Of a stretch of 64,000 nt of DNA, positions 11,780 to 24,500 are shown in pieces. The DNA is from Stichopus chloronotus (Eukaryota; Echinodermata; Holothuroidea; Aspidochirotida; Stichopodidae). The notes beneath the pieces were generated by a model, which searched no databases, was not told the origin of the DNA, and was given only the letters and a program-made list of their open reading frames with translations. The DNA is taken from assembly GCA_021234535.1 (NCBI GenBank), contig CM037830.1:15431116-15495115 (forward strand), read 5' to 3'. Made by a program: the position numbers and the translations under genes. Numbering within the stretch: position 1 is the first letter of the stretch; each line of letters opens with the position of its first letter.

Positions 11780-12540
11780 TTAAGCTATTAAAGTTTTTGT
11801 TTCTTGTTAACATCTTATTTTGACAGTTAAAATATTACTTTTCAATTCGACAGGCCATAAAAAATACATGACTTCTACATGAGATATGTGTTCTTTTATC
11901 TCTCTCTTTCTCTCACTCATCTTTTCTGTTTCTTTTCGGAGATTCATTTGACAGAGGAATATATTGAGATGCATTATTCATTTGTACGTAATACGGTCGA
12001 TGGGTGGCACGGACTTCTATATGTTACAACTGGATCAATGACAATCGTTACCAGCCAATCCTGACGCGTGATATCATACATGATAAGGTTTCATCGAAGG
12101 AACAAACCCTCACCACGATGGTACAGGACTCGATATCACGTCATGTTCTATCATGCAGAAAGGGGTCTTCTCGAGACATGATCTTAACACATTATGGTAA
12201 TTCTGTGAGGACTTTAGGTGATCGTTATATGTATACAGTCTAATGCGAGGACTGAGCAAGAACGGTAAAAGAGAAAGAAAAAGACTTGACTCTGAAAGCC
12301 TCAAATGCTCTCACTTTGTCCTCTAAACCCGATTTAAACACGTTAAGGATGCCCTTGGAAAAAAGTGTTAGTTACCTATCGATGATGGATAGACAGGACT
12401 TAAGTGCAATATGTTAAGGTTTACTTCAACGTTAAAAGAAGAAGTCTTGATAACTGTTTGCATATATACGGAGGACTTATCCGTCTACATTATATCAACG
12501 TTATAGTTACGCCAATACTTCTAAAATGTATGATGTTGTT
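11780..12540. other. non-coding stretch, nothing recognised
   Basis: Only chance-length open frames on both strands, with overlapping frames of similar length on opposite strands near 12.1 kb. There is a TCTC-rich patch near 11,899-11,925. Confidence 0.45.
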
Positions 12541-12556
12541 GTGTCAGGTGTCAGCC

Positions 12557-12724
12557 ATGGAGAAGCTGAAATGCAGAGTTTTTGGTACTTTGGAGAGTGC
12601 TTTGGCAAAAAATAAAGCAAAGGAAACAAACTTCATATCCCCTCGGCATTGGCCGTCCCACATTGATAAATTTACCTCCTCACAAAAGGAATACTTTTGG
12701 CCAGCCCCTGTTGTCTCCTTCTAA
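12557..12724 (+). CDS. weak candidate terminal exon or small ORF
   Basis: An acceptor-like TGTTGTTGTGTCAG precedes an ATG in near-ideal start context (GTCAGCCATGG). The frame runs 55 codons (MEKLKCRVFGTLESALAKNK...) to a stop at 12,724. The first half is charged and helix-like; the second half is not distinctive. No partner exon or conserved motif is visible. It may be a chance open frame that happens to have a good start context. Confidence 0.18.
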   Translation: MEKLKCRVFGTLESALAKNKAKETNFISPRHWPSHIDKFTSSQKEYFWPAPVVSF

Positions 12725-12956
12725 ACATTATTAAAAGAAACAGAGACAAATGTAAGCAACAACATGTACAACCACATGTCAACAGGGACAACAGGGAGTC
12801 ATCAGTGCACGAGAGATTGGCAGATTGAGGTAACGGAATGCAATGGAAGGGTTTTCATGTGAAAATGTCCTGCGTTGCACCTTGGTTATCTTTTTCAGTT
12901 TTAAGGTGTACCCACTTCACCAGCACGTATATAGACTATTCACCGTCTGCTTGCAG

Positions 12957-13081
12957 ATGGCAGTGGACCCCAGGGCGACAATGTTAACAACCCCGAGTGC
13001 AACAGAATTCAAAACATTGAAAATTACTTGGTTCTCTTGCTGTTGCCACCATTAATATTACATAAGAGTTGTCTTTTCTAA
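12957..13081 (+). CDS. weak candidate terminal exon with Cys/Gly segment
   Basis: A fair acceptor (CACCGTCTGCTTGCAG) is followed by an open frame entered after two bases. It encodes GSGPQGDNVNNPECNRIQNI and then a hydrophobic run (YLVLLLLPPLILH) to a stop. The frame could be the end of a plus-strand gene, but the alternative frame here is also open and no upstream exon was found. It lies about 340 bases from the end of the minus-strand secreted-protein exon and is not part of that gene. Confidence 0.17.
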
Positions 13082-13425
13082 TGCCACGACATAAATCGTT
13101 CCTATTGCTTCATTTAATTTTTATTAAGTTTTCAGTAGTCCACAGAATTTTGCACAGTATGCGAGTGATGGTTGCTGTTTCACCTGTAGAGTTTTAGTGT
13201 TGCAAAAATGGGGTCGAAAATGAATCCAATATTGCTCTAGTGTCTAGGGTGACCCACTGTCTGTGCGAAACAGTGTATACAATTGGTTTGAACAAAACCT
13301 CAGCTGCAAATTTTAATAATGTCATATCAAGACATTTTTTCTGTCTTTTAATTCTTTTAATTTACACGAGACGGGAGATGACATAGAGAGATTGCGTTGC
13401 TTGGAGAAAACAGAGTGCAACTTAC

Positions 13426-13792
13426 CTTTCAGAGTCTTTACGCAAGACAGTGGCGCAGTGCGCAAAGTTCTGTTGCTTGGGCACTTGCATCTGCATTGGG
13501 GATATTCAGCGATGCTACACCGTAGCATCACCGCGTGGGTCGCGCTGCACAGGTTGTAACACCCCTGTTTGCAGTGCGTGGTAAATTCGTCCCCGTCTAA
13601 GGTCACGGTCCTGGTAATGTTCATATAGAAAGGAACGTCCCGGGTTGGAGGAATACAGTTTTCTCGGAGATCAGAGGGTAAAACAGCAGCTGATGAAGTC
13701 ACGAAATCAGCCCAAGTCATCGGCACAACGTGCGCAAGTGTCTGTAACATAGCCGCGAGCACCGCCAAGGCTTGGTCCCAGTGAAATAGCAT
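13426..13792 (-). CDS. first coding exon of a secreted cysteine-rich protein
   Basis: On the minus strand an ATG at 13,792 opens 122 codons plus one base, ending at a consensus donor (CTGAAAG|GTAAGT), so the next exon is entered with two bases. Residues 1-28 form a plausible signal peptide (hydrophobic LAVLAAMLQTLAHVVP, then MTWA). The mature part has nine cysteines (46, 74, 78, 82, 92, 100, 102, 104, 117), including a tight HCKQGCYNLC block and CRCKCP, and N-glycosylation sequons at NIT (58-60) and NRT (107-109). GC content and codon use are clearly above the flanking DNA. Start context has a purine at -3, and a CCAAT box on the same strand (13,843-13,847) lies about 50 bases upstream. The Cys-rich extracellular domain was not assigned to a family. 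Later exons would lie at lower coordinates but were not found. The open frame continues past the donor to 13,322, which I regard as intron read-through. Confidence 0.7.
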
Positions 13793-13842
13793 CTCCTACT
13801 TGGCGGCATATCCACTGGACAGTCTATGTTGTTGATTTCTCT

Positions 13843-13847
13843 ATTGG
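13843..13847 (-). promoter_or_regulatory. CCAAT box upstream of the secreted-protein exon
   Basis: Reading the minus strand, ACCAATAG occurs about 50 bases before the ATG at 13,792. CCAAT boxes are common proximal promoter elements in animal genes. No TATA box is evident between it and the ATG. A five-base motif can occur by chance. Confidence 0.3.
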
Positions 13848-15184
13848 TAAATCGTCCATATCAGAAAGTTACCTACATCTGCAAGAAACAGATACCAACA
13901 GAATATATCGATAGATAACAAAATATCTCGATAATTTATTCAGAGGTTTTTGCCGGTCATAATAGAAACACGTTGACAAGAAAACGGAAAACGTTATAAG
14001 CATAGCCGGCATGGGAAACTTTTCATGCACTGTGCCCGTTGTAGGTGATATGACGACAAGGTTGCTGTAAAACTGAAACTGATGATGTACAGTACGAACA
14101 ACGTCACCAGCTTAGTTCAGCCTATAGGCCAACGCATTCAGGAGTAAATTGCACCGAGAACAGAAAAGCGAATCTGTCAATGCGTCATTAAAGCATTGCT
14201 ACATGTGTAGTCACTCGCTGTCAATCGACACGGTATTTCGCGATAGCTCCCTGAGAGGGTAAAATGAGGTGTCTTCATGTCTATTTGTGTAACCGCTATA
14301 CACTCAACAATGGCAACATGCTGGACGAATAATTGCCAAAACGTCAACGGTTATAGACGGTTAACCTCCTTAAGAAAGTCAAATGTTTCAGTGTATGGTT
14401 AGGCGCAATGCACTTCGTCATTGCATAGACTAATAATATCTTCTAAAGATGATAAACATCATGCAATGTTCCATAATCTACGTGATGAGGTCATATTCTT
14501 AAATAATTTCTCCAGCTGGAGATTTTTCCATTTACAGGGGGACATTCACTTCCTCCAGGGAATGTTATGTAATTTGCTACATTACATATTTGAAACACGT
14601 TTTCTAACACTATCAGCATGCCTTAGCCCTGAATTACCCATGAAGTCAAAAAATGTTCGCTGCTATAGTTCTACCAAGTTTTCGGTAAACCTAGTGCAAC
14701 TACTAAATAAGAACATGCCATTCTGCAGTGCCGTCAAATGCATCGCAACTGCGTGGATTTCTGCAATGCTATAGCTTACATGTGCCAATGGCCTGAATGT
14801 TCAGTGCTACAAATAACACTAAACTTGTTCTTATATCGACTAGATTTATTCAAGAAGATAGATGCAAGCAGTATCGCAGAAACGATGTAAGCGACTCACA
14901 AGGTTTACTGCTGTTAATATTCCATTGCGATCGTCGAAAATGTAGCTGCAGTAATATTTGATGAAATATAAAATGCAGTGTGATATTACATCATTAAAGT
15001 TGCATGAAGACGATACACACTGTTGTAAAAAATACTTCTCTGTGTTATAAATTTCATCGTGTGTTTTATTATTCTTTTGAAGGCGAGGTATAACATGTAC
15101 AGTATCTGTAACAGAAAACCATGGTAACAAAAAGAGTGACTGTCACGAATTTTGAAATAACGATATTGAATTATTGATTTCAGA

Positions 15185-15325
15185 CTCATTAATGTTCGTT
15201 TGTATGTGACACATCTGGATCCTCAAAGTTTGACCATTTGTCCTTGTTTTGTTAAGGAACGTAACATGTTTGGGGAGAAAAAATTAGTGAACTTCACGAC
15301 GGCACAACTCAATGTGCCCCTATCA
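15185..15325. mobile_element. diverged end of a MITE related to the element at 30.8 kb
   Basis: The stretch AAGTTTGACCATTTGTC ... TTAGTGAACTTCAC ... ACAACTCAATGTGCCCC parallels the right end of the 30.8 kb element (TAGTTTGACTGTTTGTC ... TTGAGTGAATTTCAC ... ACAACTCAATGAGGCTC) in order and spacing. The matching left end was not found, so this is a truncated or heavily diverged copy. Confidence 0.5.
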
Positions 15326-18300
15326 CGCATTTCCTGCAATGTGGACATTAAATAATTTGGGCCAATTTCTGCTGTTTAAGTGGCTTAAAGTAGATACATT
15401 TTCTTCTGGTTCACATGTTTTGACTTCATTTTGAAGTAGGTCTTCGGCGAAAAGTATGTAAACCCCTTTTCGGCGAACTAAATATCTCATCTTGACGCGC
15501 AATTTGTAACGATGAATGCATTCACCAGCAGTGGTTTTGAACACACTTCAGAAATCATAAGCGACCCGTAGACTAAGTAATTATTCAAGTAAAGTAAAAG
15601 ATAGGAAAAGAACAGGTCACTCCACTTCTACCATTCATGTAATTTACCAGATTTACTTTAACTGATCTTGTAGCCTAATTTAAAAAGAAAAAAAAAACGC
15701 AAACTGAGTTTCACAATTTTTTCATATTCTGTAACTTCCAAACAAATAGACATCCATTACTATTGTGTTGTGAATGCTAATTGCCTATTGTCTGTTTAAT
15801 GCCAACATTCAAATTAACTTACCCTCTAACATACCAATCCACTCGAACAAACGAAAACCCTGGTTAGGTGTCGCCGTAAAACACCTGAAACCTCTGTCGT
15901 ATAATCCGACCGGAATTGTTTAAAAACTTGCCTTTCCTTAACTTCTTTACTTCATTCTTCTACAGCATGACTTTGAGATTCCTCTTCTGCGGTGCTTTGC
16001 TTAAACTATGGTGGAATAATACACGAACGCATGGAAGATACATTAGACCGACTGAAGATACGTGCGGTGAATTTGCCGCAATTAAGCAAACATTTTTTTT
16101 CCGTATTTCGCTGCGATTTCAACCAAAGATCCCCTTGAATCTACCTCAGATTTAAGTCGCAACTCCTTCGTTTTCAAGTAAATAATTATTGCTTTTCCTG
16201 TACGGCCGACCAATTAACTCTAAATAATCCAAGGCTGAAGAAGCGCAAAATCAATATTATCGAGAAAAGTAGGAAGACATGAAGTTAATATTAAGCCGCC
16301 TTGATTTCAGGGGCAACGTTTATTCCTTTCTTTCTTTCTCTCGCTCTCTCTCTTTCTTTTCTACCTATCTAAAATAAGAAAGAAAAGAAACAGGCAGAAA
16401 AAAATCAGTATCCAAAAATAATCCGTAAAAGAAAGCCCTAATTTACTACCAAGAAAATTCTGTATGCCATTCTCGCCTTATATCGTATATGACTTAGACT
16501 GTTGGGACTAAGGAAGCGTAACCGACAACCGCAATGGGCAGAGCCTTCCTGAAGCAAACTGAAGGAACGGATGACAACGTTCAACGTGGTCGACTACTTC
16601 TCCTTATAGATTAAACTACGGATACGAGAGTTTCGCGGTAAGTCTGGTCACGTGATTCTCTATCGCCTTAGCGAAAAGATAGGCAAAGACATCGCGTTAA
16701 CGGAGACAAATGAGAAGCAACGAGAATAAGAGACTGGTGGACTGGCTTTGTTTGACAGAGACTGGAAATTAAAAAAGAAGTATTGGTAAATCAGAACAAG
16801 TTCTTACAACACAGTGACCACAATTACTTGTTATTGTTCATCTTGATAAGATGGCTTATTGAACAGTGATTTCATGAAGCTTTCAGGGGAGAATCTGTGC
16901 AAGTAAAGCACTGTAGTTATATTTACAAATGACATCTATTACCTCACATAGTCGATTTGACTTTCATCTTTTTGTCATCTCTGTGATAAAGAAAAAATTC
17001 AAAAAAGAAAGAAAGATATTCAATAATCATAAGTAAAGGGAGTTTTGACTTGCAGTGAACTTGCATAGGGTGATCAAGTATTCATTCTTTAGAACACTTT
17101 GAATGTCATTTAACGTACAAATTACATTTTAGTAAGTACATTATCAAAGACATTAAAAATACATTATCTGGGTAATACAGACTTTGACAGTGTTAGTTCC
17201 CCAATACATCGATATTATTTTTTTTTTCGTTCTAAACAAAATGCATTTGAAAGGTTCCGAAGAGGCTAACAGATCGTCATTCGTATGTCGAAGGTTGTTA
17301 GAACACCATCCGCAAGAGACGTTCGACTTAAATGCAGTTATCAATATAATTAATAGCAGCCTTACACTTGGGGAACGGTTTGGAATTTAGGGGAATTAAT
17401 CAGATATGGCGAGGGTACAGAATGGTCAACTCACGTGACCTCAACGGTGGAAAAGGAAACTTTTCATTCTAGTCATGCCTTTGACTATAAAAAGCTCTGA
17501 GTGGAATTTCGCTTACAGCGATTAAGAAAATTTTAACTGTAACATCCAGATCCTCAGAGCGAATGAATATGGAATGTACAGATTTCCATTATAAAATATC
17601 GATCTATATCGATCTATATCTATATCGAAATATCGAGTATCGATAGCCAATTGGACAATTGGGTTGGCTTAGCTTAGAGAACACCAGGGTAGTCCATCCC
17701 TGTTTACACTATATATCGAAAACAATAGCTTGTATCAGGTATTGTTTCGTTTTGTGATTATGGCACTTAGGAATTCATGAGAGTTCTAATAGGGCAAAGG
17801 TCTTGAAAGTCCAGAAATAGACATTCTACCAAATATGACCACGGAGCTTTCGTTACTAAATAAAGCTCGGATCCGTGGATATTCGGTGAATCAGTTTCCC
17901 CTGAGCAAGACTGATTCGCCGCACTCAATTCGGCAGCCAAGCATGAAAATTCTCGTGTTCAAAGTTCCTTCCAGCGATAACAAAGTCGGAAAACACACAT
18001 CCAGTTGCAACTGAGATCCCCTTTTTTTTTTTGTTATTACTTATTTAGCAAAATGAAATATTGCTTTTATCAGATGCCATAAATTTGGAAATAATTTGCC
18101 TCTGTCGCTGGCAATTTAAGTATACCTGTAAAGTGATTTCTGTACATTTGAGTCATTTACTGCATGCATGGCCCATGTTTCGTGTGTACCATCTGTCAGT
18201 CGTCTGCTGTTCCATCATTTCCACGTACTAAACGAAAGTCTGCGCTAGATGTGTCACGTGATTATAATTAATGACTCTGCATCTTCCACGGAGAACATGA

Positions 18301-19104
18301 ACGTTAAAATTGAAGATATGAGATAATTACGGTGTACCACAGCTGGGACAAACAGAAAGCTGGTCATTACGAAGAAATGGAGGCATGAAAGATTTATGAA
18401 AGGTTAGAGAGACACAAAGACTTGGAGGAGGGAGAGAGGGGGGTAGAGAAGTTGATGTGCAGAGATAACTTCACCTTGGTTACCAATCTGGAAAATCTCC
18501 CCCCCCCCCTACTCTTTAGAGGGTTGAGCAGAGGTCGTAACTGCCCATTTGGTCACAATTCAATACAATGTTGGTTTGTTTAATCCGATGCACTTTGAAA
18601 TATGTTCACAAAATGAAAAAAAAAACCAAAGCAATGATACATAATAAAATTTACATTTCCTGACTATCTTATTGTTATGAAAAAGCAAAATAATGTAAAA
18701 AAAATATCCATCCTATAAAACTACGTTGTTTGGGTAAATTAAATGACCATTTAGACGCTCTTATATCACAGCAACACCTTGCAGTGATGTACTTCACCTT
18801 TTCGTGATAATAATTTTACTGATAAGGATTCTTACTCTTAATTATTAAATTTCTCCTGGAATTCAGTTGCTGATCCTGTAAATATGGATTTAAATAAAAG
18901 GACCACGCGTATTAACAACCACAAAAAAAAAAAAAAATCTTCAATCGTGGAAACTATTTTCTACTTCAATACACACGTTCAACACAAATTTTTATGAGGT
19001 TAACATCCGCAACCGTAAGTATACTGCAAAAGCCATTGACTTATCTGTGCATTCCGAAGTGTATTTCCACATCCGCTTTAAAAATATAAGGGCAGTTTTA
19101 CCTT

Positions 19105-19124
19105 CCCCCCCCCCCCCCCCCCCC
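19105..19124. repeat. polyC run of about 20
   Basis: An unbroken run of about twenty C, the longest of many G/C homopolymers in the window. The length could be affected by sequencing or assembly. Confidence 0.9.
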
Positions 19125-19581
19125 AGTTTTCTACGCAGAAACAACGAATGATCCAACACGCGCTCGTTACAAGTACTATTGGTTTCGCTCATAAACTAAC
19201 TTGCTGTATTACTTAATAGAAGGACATATTCTGTAAACCTCTAGAACTCACGGAATACACCTAACGAGGGATTTTACTTTAAAGACGAGTTTGCTTTTTT
19301 TTCTGATGTATGATGACTTTTCGTTTCCTTTGTGAGACGGTTTTCTTCTCATATTTCTTGTCTTTATCCAGAATACTTTTTAAGCCTTAAGATATTAAAA
19401 CTTTTGCATTGTTGACTCTTTTCAAAGATATTGCACTATTATTGTCAATTTCTTTGTTTATTAAGATTTCTATTCGTTTATGATTTTATTCTTTTCTTAA
19501 GTAATTTAATGTAGTGCTGTACTGGTGATAATGGTGTTACAACCAATAGTACTGCGATGGTTACTATCAGAAAGAGAGGTT

Positions 19582-19617
<36 letters not shown>

Positions 19618-19620
19618 GGG
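19582..19620. repeat. (GT)n(GA)n compound microsatellite
   Basis: Eight GT units pass directly into about eleven GA units and a short G run. It is a simple repeat with no evidence of transcription. Confidence 0.95.
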
Positions 19621-19624
19621 AGGG

Positions 19625-20350
19625 CATTCTCTAAAAACATTTTAGAAATAATTTCAGATTGAATATGACAACCACTGACTACTGATGTATTGAAGTATGT
19701 AAGACCAACCATATCATACTCGGAGGCAAAATGCTGGATAGAACCAGAAACATTTTAAGACCGTACTTCATTCAACCGTCCCAAAGAAATTGTCAATATC
19801 AATCACATAACTTCGTTCCTTTCAAAATATTAAGGAAGGAATCGATCGGGTTTTCATCTAAGTTCTTTTTTCTTTCTTTCCCATGTTTGCTTGCTTGCAT
19901 GCACGCGGCCTGTATTTGATCGTGCATGCTTTCTTCTTCGTGCCTGGATAAGTAGGCAGCTAAGATATAGCGGTCATTAGCCCAATCAATAGAGTATGGC
20001 CCGCCGGGAAGGCAAATAATGTAGATGTTGATAAAGAGTGAAATGAAGTTGATGGGTTTCCCTGCGCGAAGGATTAACAATGATAACGGCTGTTCCCCGT
20101 GGCACGTAATTCTTCGATCCAGGCTAAGTCTGACGTCATCGAAGGATGGCAATAAAAGCGAAAATATGATGAGATTTATTGGAAGCGTAATGGACGATAA
20201 GTTAGCATTCGTTAAGGGCAACTGCATCTAAAAGCTATGAGAAGCCAAATAAGCCATAATGGCTTTATTATCCCTATCCCAAAAGAACATGTATAGTCAT
20301 TATTATGGATGGTCTATTGTACTGATGTACTTTAAACGTCACTCAGAAAT
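19625..20350. other. moderately GC-richer stretch, possible regulatory DNA
   Basis: Between about 19,900 and 20,235 the sequence is less AT-rich than its flanks and contains overlapping open frames on both strands (142 codons minus, 68 codons plus). Neither has a clear splice context, and a frame of this length is expected about once by chance in a window this size. Just after it, AAGCCATAATGGCTT (about 20,247-20,261) is an inverted repeat containing a GCCATNATGG core. I see no basis to call a gene. Confidence 0.35.
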
Positions 20351-20404
20351 CCCGTCCTTTATTTTCACTGTCTTGTTAATACGATAATGTAAAATGTGAT
20401 AGGT

Positions 20405-21545
20405 TTTCAATGACACTGGCATATGTGGGACCATTTGCGGTCTGCATTTTACTGATAATCCCATTACGTGAGCTCTTACTTTAGTAACAATACTATCATC
20501 TGACGTTTACTTCCATGATACTGAGACATAGTTGGCGATTGGCTTGATTCTGAGAAACCTTGAACATGTGACCTCATTTCAGCGATACTGCCATCGCATG
20601 TGACCGACTATCAATGATACTGATATCTAAGGGACGAAAATATACTCCTCTAAATGCGATCTTATTTCAGTGATACTACGATCATTGTCTTCCGTGGTAT
20701 ATACAACTAGTGATTTGAGATCCACTAGTTACTGATATTCCTAAACGTTCGACTTGGCTTCCAGTTTTACTGATCTGTAGTGAAGCCATCGGCAAGTTAG
20801 TTTACTCTAATAGTCGTTAATTGAACTTGAAAAATTCTTTCAGTGACACCTGCTTTAGATGAGCCTTATACTTGTAGTGATACTGCTCCTATAACAATTG
20901 TTGCCTGTTGATAATGTAAAAGTTACGTTAGATTACTATATATCGATGCTTCCATATATGGAATCACTGTGTTGTTCTAAACTACTGCATATGTTGTGCG
21001 TCCGTTGACATTTTAACGAAATATGGTTGGGTGGTACTGTAAAATGTAGTGTGCTATCCTGAAATAATATTTCCGATATTTCTGTAAATGCGAAGTTGGC
21101 TTTTCTTGTTTGTCTCGAAATATGCAATTCACTTTTGTTGAGGAACAAATTCAAATGAAATTAGGATTTTAGTGATATTTCTGTAAAACGTGAGTCGTCA
21201 TTATACGCCTTATAGTTTAACAACATGTGAATTCCTCCTTTCATTATGCTATCATATATGTAAATAGATTAAAGTGATAGCTCTAAAAGGCAAATTGTCT
21301 TTGAAATGTATTCAATATATATTATGTAAATGTCAATGCTTAAAGAAGAAATAAAACTGTTGTAAGAGAATAAAATGGGAGATTTGTTTCAGTTCCCACA
21401 TTTAGTAAAAGCGACATTAAAAAAATATATATATATACAAATTTGAGAGTATCTATTGCATCAGAATATGGACGGGTGATCGTGTCATACTTGGTGGAAT
21501 TACCAGAAATAGTTAAATTAATCGGATTTAGTGATATTTGTGAGA
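20405..21545. repeat. degenerate repeat with TGATACTG core
   Basis: Words of the form (TTTCA)GTGATACTG recur at about 20,409, 20,448, 20,517, 20,582, 20,613, 20,671, 20,730, 20,767, 20,841, 20,877, 21,173, 21,274 and 21,530. Many are followed a short way on by TATGTGACC- or AAACGTGA-like sequence. Spacing is irregular but often near 32 or 64 bases, suggesting an old tandem array of a ~32 or ~64 bp unit. No coding content. Confidence 0.6.
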
Positions 21546-21549
21546 CGTG

Positions 21550-24500
21550 CACTTACCTTCAGCAATATTTAAACAATGAGCCAACAAAAGTTCACTTGCT
21601 GGAGCCACATTTCTTCAAGGTGGTAGTCATGACAACCCTTCGGTTACTCCGATACCCAACAGTCTTAAGTCACTCAGTGTGTTGGACTAGACCTAGAATA
21701 CCGGGATACTGCACATGAAGTCGATCCAAGTTTCCTTATTTAAACGTTAAGCATTTACAAAACTGTTGTCACGTGATCATGTTTCACCACGCATAAAGAT
21801 CGAAACCAACAGGTATTTTGGAACGTCATATCGCAAATCTGGAGAATACCGAAAGTGAAGTCAACCGAACTCCCAGTTTGGAAGTGCAACGTTTACAATG
21901 TTTTATCTTGATATCCTCATTTGACCTCTTCGTGATCCTTGACTTTCATCTACAAAAGGATTCGATGCTGAGCAACCGAAATATTTATTTACCACAATTT
22001 TTTTGTAAAATAATTCATGTCTAGTCACCCAAGGCGTGTATGACAGGACCTTCCTTAAAAAAAAAATACACCGACCATTATAGAGCATGTAGAAATGAAA
22101 TTAATCATTACTTCAATGCCCTTGCGATTTCATGTGTAGGCCTACAGCGTCTTGTCATGGAAGTGATATTGAGTCCCTCGTCCACTTCGGGTCAACACCA
22201 GTGCACTAAACGTGAAGACTGAATGCACCATTTTCAAGAAAATGAGCTTTTCATAGATTTTTACGATAAGTTTGTAAGAGTACCTCCTTAATATGCAACA
22301 GAAGGTCATGAAAACGTCCCGAGCCTTCGTACTTCTGTTTCATCTCCATACCTAATATGAAACTTGCCCAGCAGGGTTTCCTCTAGAGATGGAATACCTT
22401 GTTTACAGTGTGTGCCACACACATGCGCACACACAAAGCAACATGGCAACAAAGGTTACACCAAAGAGCCCACCACATCCAGTCATGGCTGTTACAATGA
22501 TGAATGACTTAATTAGAAATTCTACACAGTCCTCCTCTGGAATGGCCTCTTTATGCATCCAACGATTACACAATTTATTTCTGCTTAGGTTGCGCTAGCA
22601 CGAATCCACTCCAAGGGGTGCAGAAATTTTCAAGTGGAACGCTGAAGAAGTTAAGATTGAGCCCCTTTTTCTCTTGCACTGATAAAGACCACTTAAAAGA
22701 CTTATTACTCATAGAGCACTTCTCGATAGTCCACGGTATATATCTATGAGGGCAATTATGAAAACAAAATGACGTTTAGACATTTATACGTCTTAACCTG
22801 TCTATAAATATGCATGAAACTGATGGGAACTCCTAGGATCTGAGGTCCCAACACAGAATTCTGACCAAGGAATTGATACTGCGCACCGTAATACCAGAAA
22901 GTTACTTGCAGCACTGTATCGATACCGAAGGTCTGTAAAGAGTTCACCACAATTTAGTCACACGTAGAATGAGTCTCTTGCGGTTCGAACGACAAAAATC
23001 CAACATAACACCGTTGTTGTTGTATTTGTTTGCACTTTTATCCATCCATGTATATGTGATACATGGGATGAGTTATTGTAGTTGATTAATTGTTAGAGGA
23101 TGTTATGGTTTACAGTTGTCGTAGCAACAGTTGCCATGGTAAATTTGGGTGTAGTTGATTTAATCTGCCAGTGACACCTTAAGAATGTACAGAAATTTTG
23201 GTCTAAGCCTGAAGATAAACCCTAAGGTCCATTTTGTGAAATATTTGTGTAACTCCTCCTTCCAGTAAATGATAAACAGAGTTTACTGGTGTCATAATGA
23301 AGTTCGGTTGTGATGTGTTTTCGATTTCCCAAGGGTTTGGTTCAAGGTCCTATGGGGGACCTGTGGCCTTTTTCATGAAATTCTGCCAAATGGATCGTCC
23401 TATACAATTTCTTATGTGTAATGCTGAGGGTTTGTCACAAAGATACCCTGTTCGTGGAACCAGTTACTGTCACCATGATATTCTGAAGAGGGATTAAGAA
23501 TTTGGCAGTGTATAAGGAAATGGAACCCAGGGGACATCTTCTTATACACTGACATAACTTTGCATGTATACATTGAGAAAACTTTTCTGTAAACCTCGTA
23601 TGGCCCACTGACCAAGAAAGATTTTTTGCAGAAGTTTCGAACAAATCCATGAAAGCATGTGTGAGTAAAATCATGCAGAATAAGAGCGGACAGATAGTTA
23701 GTCTGTTACTTCTGCTTCACCCTGTTTGAATCACATGATGTACAACTCACTGCGCTTGCGTGAAGCTTGCCTGGCATGATCACTATTGATGATGACAATG
23801 CAATCTTTCCACATGGTGAGTGTACAACAGAGTATCAGTGTTATAGAAATAGACATGGCTCCTTGTATTGCTCTCCGTGTTTGTTTGTTTGTTTTTATTT
23901 CTAGCTAGGATTTTGTCAGGGCCTTTCAACTTACTTCGTGGATGACATTAAAACCACTCTTCCACTTTCGTAAACGTATGCACTGTATACGCAAGGAAAC
24001 TCTTATCTAACGATAACTTTCTACATTGATATACCCTTAGAAGTAGGTCAGATGGTCAGACCATGACGTAATCGATCCAAGATGCACGAGTTTGTATACA
24101 TAGTCACGTATTCGTGTATTGTAGGAGTGTGTGTTTTTCTTATCCTTTTTGCTCTTTTCGAACGGGTAACTTACACATTTCCTGACCAAAATTTGGTGTT
24201 CGTTAATAAGGTTCCCCTCCTCCTTATGGTGACGCCAATCACCAGTTTCGAAACATGTGGATCTAACAGCGATCTCACATCAAGGAGTAAGTGATACATC
24301 AACCCGTTTACCTTTTTAAAATTATACTCTCAGCCTCTGTGACTATATGTTACTCACACATTTATTACAACTTAACTACAACGATAAATCGTGGCATTTT
24401 CTTTTCTCATTGATCATAACTTACCATGCAAAAGTAAAGAATGTCGAAATATTTAAAACTTGCGAGTATGTTCAGACCCCTCCAGGATATGGCACCATTA

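Larger units (their letters stand above)
13860..19570. other. long AT-rich non-coding stretch
   Basis: No exon with credible splice signals and protein-like content was found. Small structures present: a segment at 15,185-15,325 related to the MITE at 30.8 kb (listed separately), a CTTT/CTCT patch at 16,325-16,360, a TATATCGATC repeat at 17,595-17,640, a C run at 18,499-18,507 and a C20 run at about 19,105-19,124. This is probably intergenic or intron. Confidence 0.45.

Noticed and set aside
19799..20227. 142-codon minus frame
   Set aside because: Chance-compatible length, an opposite-strand frame is also open, and no domain or splice support.
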